Positions 14,088 to 14,860 of a DNA stretch of 14,860 nt are shown here, one piece after another (within the stretch, counting starts at the first letter, position 1; each line of letters starts with the position of its first letter). A program made the position numbers and the translations under genes. This DNA comes from Bacilli bacterium (GTDB taxonomy: Bacteria; Bacillota_I; Bacilli_A; RF39; UBA660): assembly GCA_017460245.1 (NCBI GenBank), contig JAFUBK010000018.1, positions 1 through 14,860 on the forward strand, in the 5' to 3' direction. Below the pieces are notes generated by a model. The model was not told where the DNA came from. It was given only the letters and a program-made list of their open reading frames with translations, and made no database searches.

Positions 14088-14160
14088 CTTTTTCTCCGTA
14101 TTTACTTATAAAATACCAAAGTATTATAAGTAATATTGTAATACAGAATATATAGATCAT
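14080..14160 (-). CDS. 26-aa single-pass membrane peptide overlapping the terminal protein gene
   Basis: ATG 14160 opens a 26-codon frame ending at TAG 14082-14080, inside the first codons of the terminal protein gene (8-bp overlap). Residues 2-18 are almost all hydrophobic (IYIFCITILLIILWYFI), followed by a charged tail (SKYGEKDA): a textbook short transmembrane segment. There is no clear ribosome binding site; translation would rely on coupling. Known context: phi29 replication is membrane-associated and uses small membrane proteins such as p16.7, so a membrane anchor here would make sense. The alternative is a chance AT-rich frame. Confidence 0.4.
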   Translation of the reverse strand: MIYIFCITILLIILWYFISKYGEKDA

Positions 14161-14182
14161 TGGTTATTTTCGTTTAGATTTA

Positions 14183-14401
14183 TTACGCATTAATTAATCC
14201 TTTCAATTCTTTAACCGGCCATACTCTTACACGAAGGCCGATTGATTCTTTAAATGATATTTGAATTTGCCAATCATCGTTTTCGATGCAACCATTAGCA
14301 AAATCTTCATGAATATTTACATATTTAAAATTATTAGATTCTGCCCATACGATGATGGATTTGATAATTGATTCTTTTGGCTTCCACACTTCTTCATTCA
14401 T
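14183..14401 (-). CDS. Small protein, function unknown
   Basis: This 72-aa protein has a mixed helix/strand pattern: an N-terminal helix (SIIKSIIVWAESNNF), then strands (YVNIHED, WQIQISF, GLRVRVWPV). It is soluble with no recognisable motif. It is early in the leftward operon, upstream of the terminal protein. The ribosome binding site is weak, but a short basic ORF ends 5 bp before its ATG, so coupling is plausible. The position resembles that of the small early accessory proteins of phi29-like phages. Confidence 0.6.
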   Translation of the reverse strand: MNEEVWKPKESIIKSIIVWAESNNFKYVNIHEDFANGCIENDDWQIQISFKESIGLRVRVWPVKELKGLINA

Positions 14402-14406
14402 GATCG

Positions 14407-14466
14407 TTATTTCTTAACTTTAATCTTATTGATTGGTGTTTTGATATATTTAATTGAGATTTTCAT
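14407..14466 (-). CDS. 19-aa basic peptide ORF
   Basis: ATG 14466 has AAGGGAG at 8-bp spacing, and the frame encodes a Lys/Ile-rich peptide (KISIKYIKTPINKIKVKK) ending at TAA 14409-14407, just before ATG 14401 of the next gene. It overlaps the end of the 44-aa ORF. It could be a real micropeptide or merely a device that couples translation along the operon. Confidence 0.3.
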   Translation of the reverse strand: MKISIKYIKTPINKIKVKK

Positions 14467-14584
14467 TATCTTTACTCCCTTCTTCGAAATACATGTTACA
14501 CAATTCTTCACAAATCTCTGTTGCAGTGCTAACTGATCGAGTAGCCTTCCACTCGGCCAGTTTGGTGATTAAGTTTGGTTTCAT
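14450..14584 (-). CDS. 44-aa first ORF of the leftward operon
   Basis: ATG 14584 has a perfect AGGAGG (14595-14590) at 5-bp spacing and a promoter just upstream. The 44-aa product (begins MKPNLITKLAEW, contains STATEICEELCNMYFEEG, two Cys) is predicted to be a helix-rich small protein, acidic at its C-terminus. No family is recognised. As the promoter-proximal gene with the best ribosome binding site in the block, it is likely made early and in quantity. It could be an inhibitor or regulator of the host, but that is only inference from position. Confidence 0.6.
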   Translation of the reverse strand: MKPNLITKLAEWKATRSVSTATEICEELCNMYFEEGSKDNENLN

Positions 14585-14609
14585 TTAATCCTCCTATTAA
14601 TGTTCTTAC

Positions 14610-14649
14610 TTTTAGTATAGCACTTTACTATACACAATCAATACTAAAA
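14610..14649 (-). promoter_or_regulatory. Leftward early promoter overlapped by inverted repeats (candidate operator)
   Basis: On the minus strand TTGATT (14641-14636) and an extended -10, TGC then TATACT (14619-14614), are separated by 16 bp, giving a start near 14607 and a short leader to the 44-aa ORF. Two inverted repeats overlay it: GTATAG/CTATAC (14615-14620 and 14628-14633, 7-bp spacer) and TTTTAGTAT/ATACTAAAA (14610-14618 and 14641-14649). This is the arrangement expected of repressor or regulator sites on an early promoter. Confidence 0.55.
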
Positions 14650-14703
14650 TGCATGTAATATTTACAACATTTGGGTGTAGTTTTGCACAAGGTGTGTAAA
14701 AGT

Positions 14704-14712
14704 TGTGGATAA
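14704..14712 (-). promoter_or_regulatory. DnaA-box-like sequence
   Basis: The minus strand reads TTATCCACA, a perfect match to the bacterial DnaA box. Two one-mismatch relatives lie nearby on the plus strand: CTATACACA (14628-14636) and TTTTGCACA (14681-14689). A single perfect hit could arise by chance in a sequence of this length. Confidence 0.3.
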
Positions 14713-14713
14713 G

Positions 14714-14730
14714 TCCGGCTGATCGCCGGA
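14714..14730. repeat. Small GC-rich inverted repeat
   Basis: TCCGGC (14714-14719) and GCCGGA (14725-14730) flank a 5-nt loop, forming a 6-bp stem in an otherwise AT-rich terminal region, next to the DnaA-box-like site. It could be a short terminator (weak TTT follows) or a protein-binding site. Confidence 0.4.
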
Positions 14731-14740
14731 TTTGGGCTTG

Positions 14741-14855
14741 GACTTGACAAGAATTTTTTGATGTTATAATAGTTGACATTGGCTTGACTTAACAGATTAA
14801 AGTTTGTGTTGTAGTAGTTGATTTTTGGGGGAAATTATGTTTTAAGACTTGACAA
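14741..14855 (+). repeat. GACTTGACAA direct repeats near the right end
   Basis: The 10-mer GACTTGACAA occurs at 14741-14750 and again at 14846-14855, and a related GGCTTGACTTA lies near 14781. TTGACA is also present at 14773-14778. These are -35-like boxes in the same orientation, or terminal repeats used in replication initiation. Confidence 0.5.
14744..14770 (+). promoter_or_regulatory. Rightward promoter near the right end
   Basis: TTGACA (14744-14749), 15-bp spacer, then TGT followed by the consensus TATAAT (14765-14770), an extended -10. Transcription would start near 14777 and run off the window. No ORF follows in the remaining bases: a GGGGGA site at 14827-14832 leads to ATG at 14837 and an immediate stop (ATG TTT TAA). 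The region 14585-14860 therefore holds promoters, repeats and an operator, but no supported gene. Confidence 0.6.
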
Positions 14856-14860
14856 AGGTG

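Noticed and set aside
14164..14190. An 8-codon basic ORF (MRNKSKRK) after the 72-aa gene
   Set aside because: It is too short and has no ribosome binding site; it may only aid translational coupling.
14650..14699. A 16-codon rightward ORF in the right-end intergenic region
   Set aside because: It has no ribosome binding site and overlaps the promoter/operator and DnaA-like region.

Overview
The window is most of the genome of a small, AT-rich, short-tailed phage of the phi29-like type, with a linear genome replicated by protein priming. The evidence is a family B DNA polymerase directly downstream of a small, very basic terminal-protein candidate, a gp16-like packaging ATPase, a gp7-like scaffold next to a gp8-like capsid protein with an Ig (BIG2) domain, and clear relatives of phi29 gp10 (connector), gp11 (lower collar), gp12 (appendage/tailspike) and gp9 (tail knob). 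Strong AGGAGG-type ribosome binding sites, low GC and the holin and lysin families point to a low-GC Gram-positive (Firmicutes) host, plausibly gut-associated; the species cannot be told from the sequence.

Layout. Two blocks converge on a bidirectional terminator near 7926-7953. The + block (251-7891) starts with an SSB-like OB-fold protein and a 61-aa helical protein, closed by a terminator (785-814). The late genes follow: holin, two tandem Cys/His cell-wall lysins, scaffold, major capsid protein, another hairpin (4487-4514), connector, lower collar and beta-helix tailspike. The - block, read from the right end, has short ORFs (44, 19, 72 and 26 aa), terminal protein, DNA polymerase, a small helix-turn-helix protein, packaging ATPase and tail knob, closed by a terminator (8363-8392). 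A further leftward unit lies between the two blocks: a strong promoter (8307-8334), about 100 nt of structured non-coding sequence, a 12-bp hairpin (8199-8228), and a 69-aa ORF of unknown function.

How it works together. The right-hand operon supplies the primer protein, the polymerase and the packaging motor. The left-hand operon supplies SSB, lysis proteins and most of the virion. The insulated promoter-RNA-hairpin cassette at 8199-8334 encodes no convincing protein, and its predicted RNA of about 102 nt is close in size to the functional phi29 packaging RNA. It is the best candidate here for an undescribed component, either a pRNA analogue or a regulatory leader.

Ends. No long terminal inverted repeat is visible. 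A leftward ORF with a good ribosome binding site runs off base 1, and a rightward promoter points off the right end, so the true termini are probably missing or rearranged. I see no tRNA, rRNA, CRISPR array or insertion sequence.
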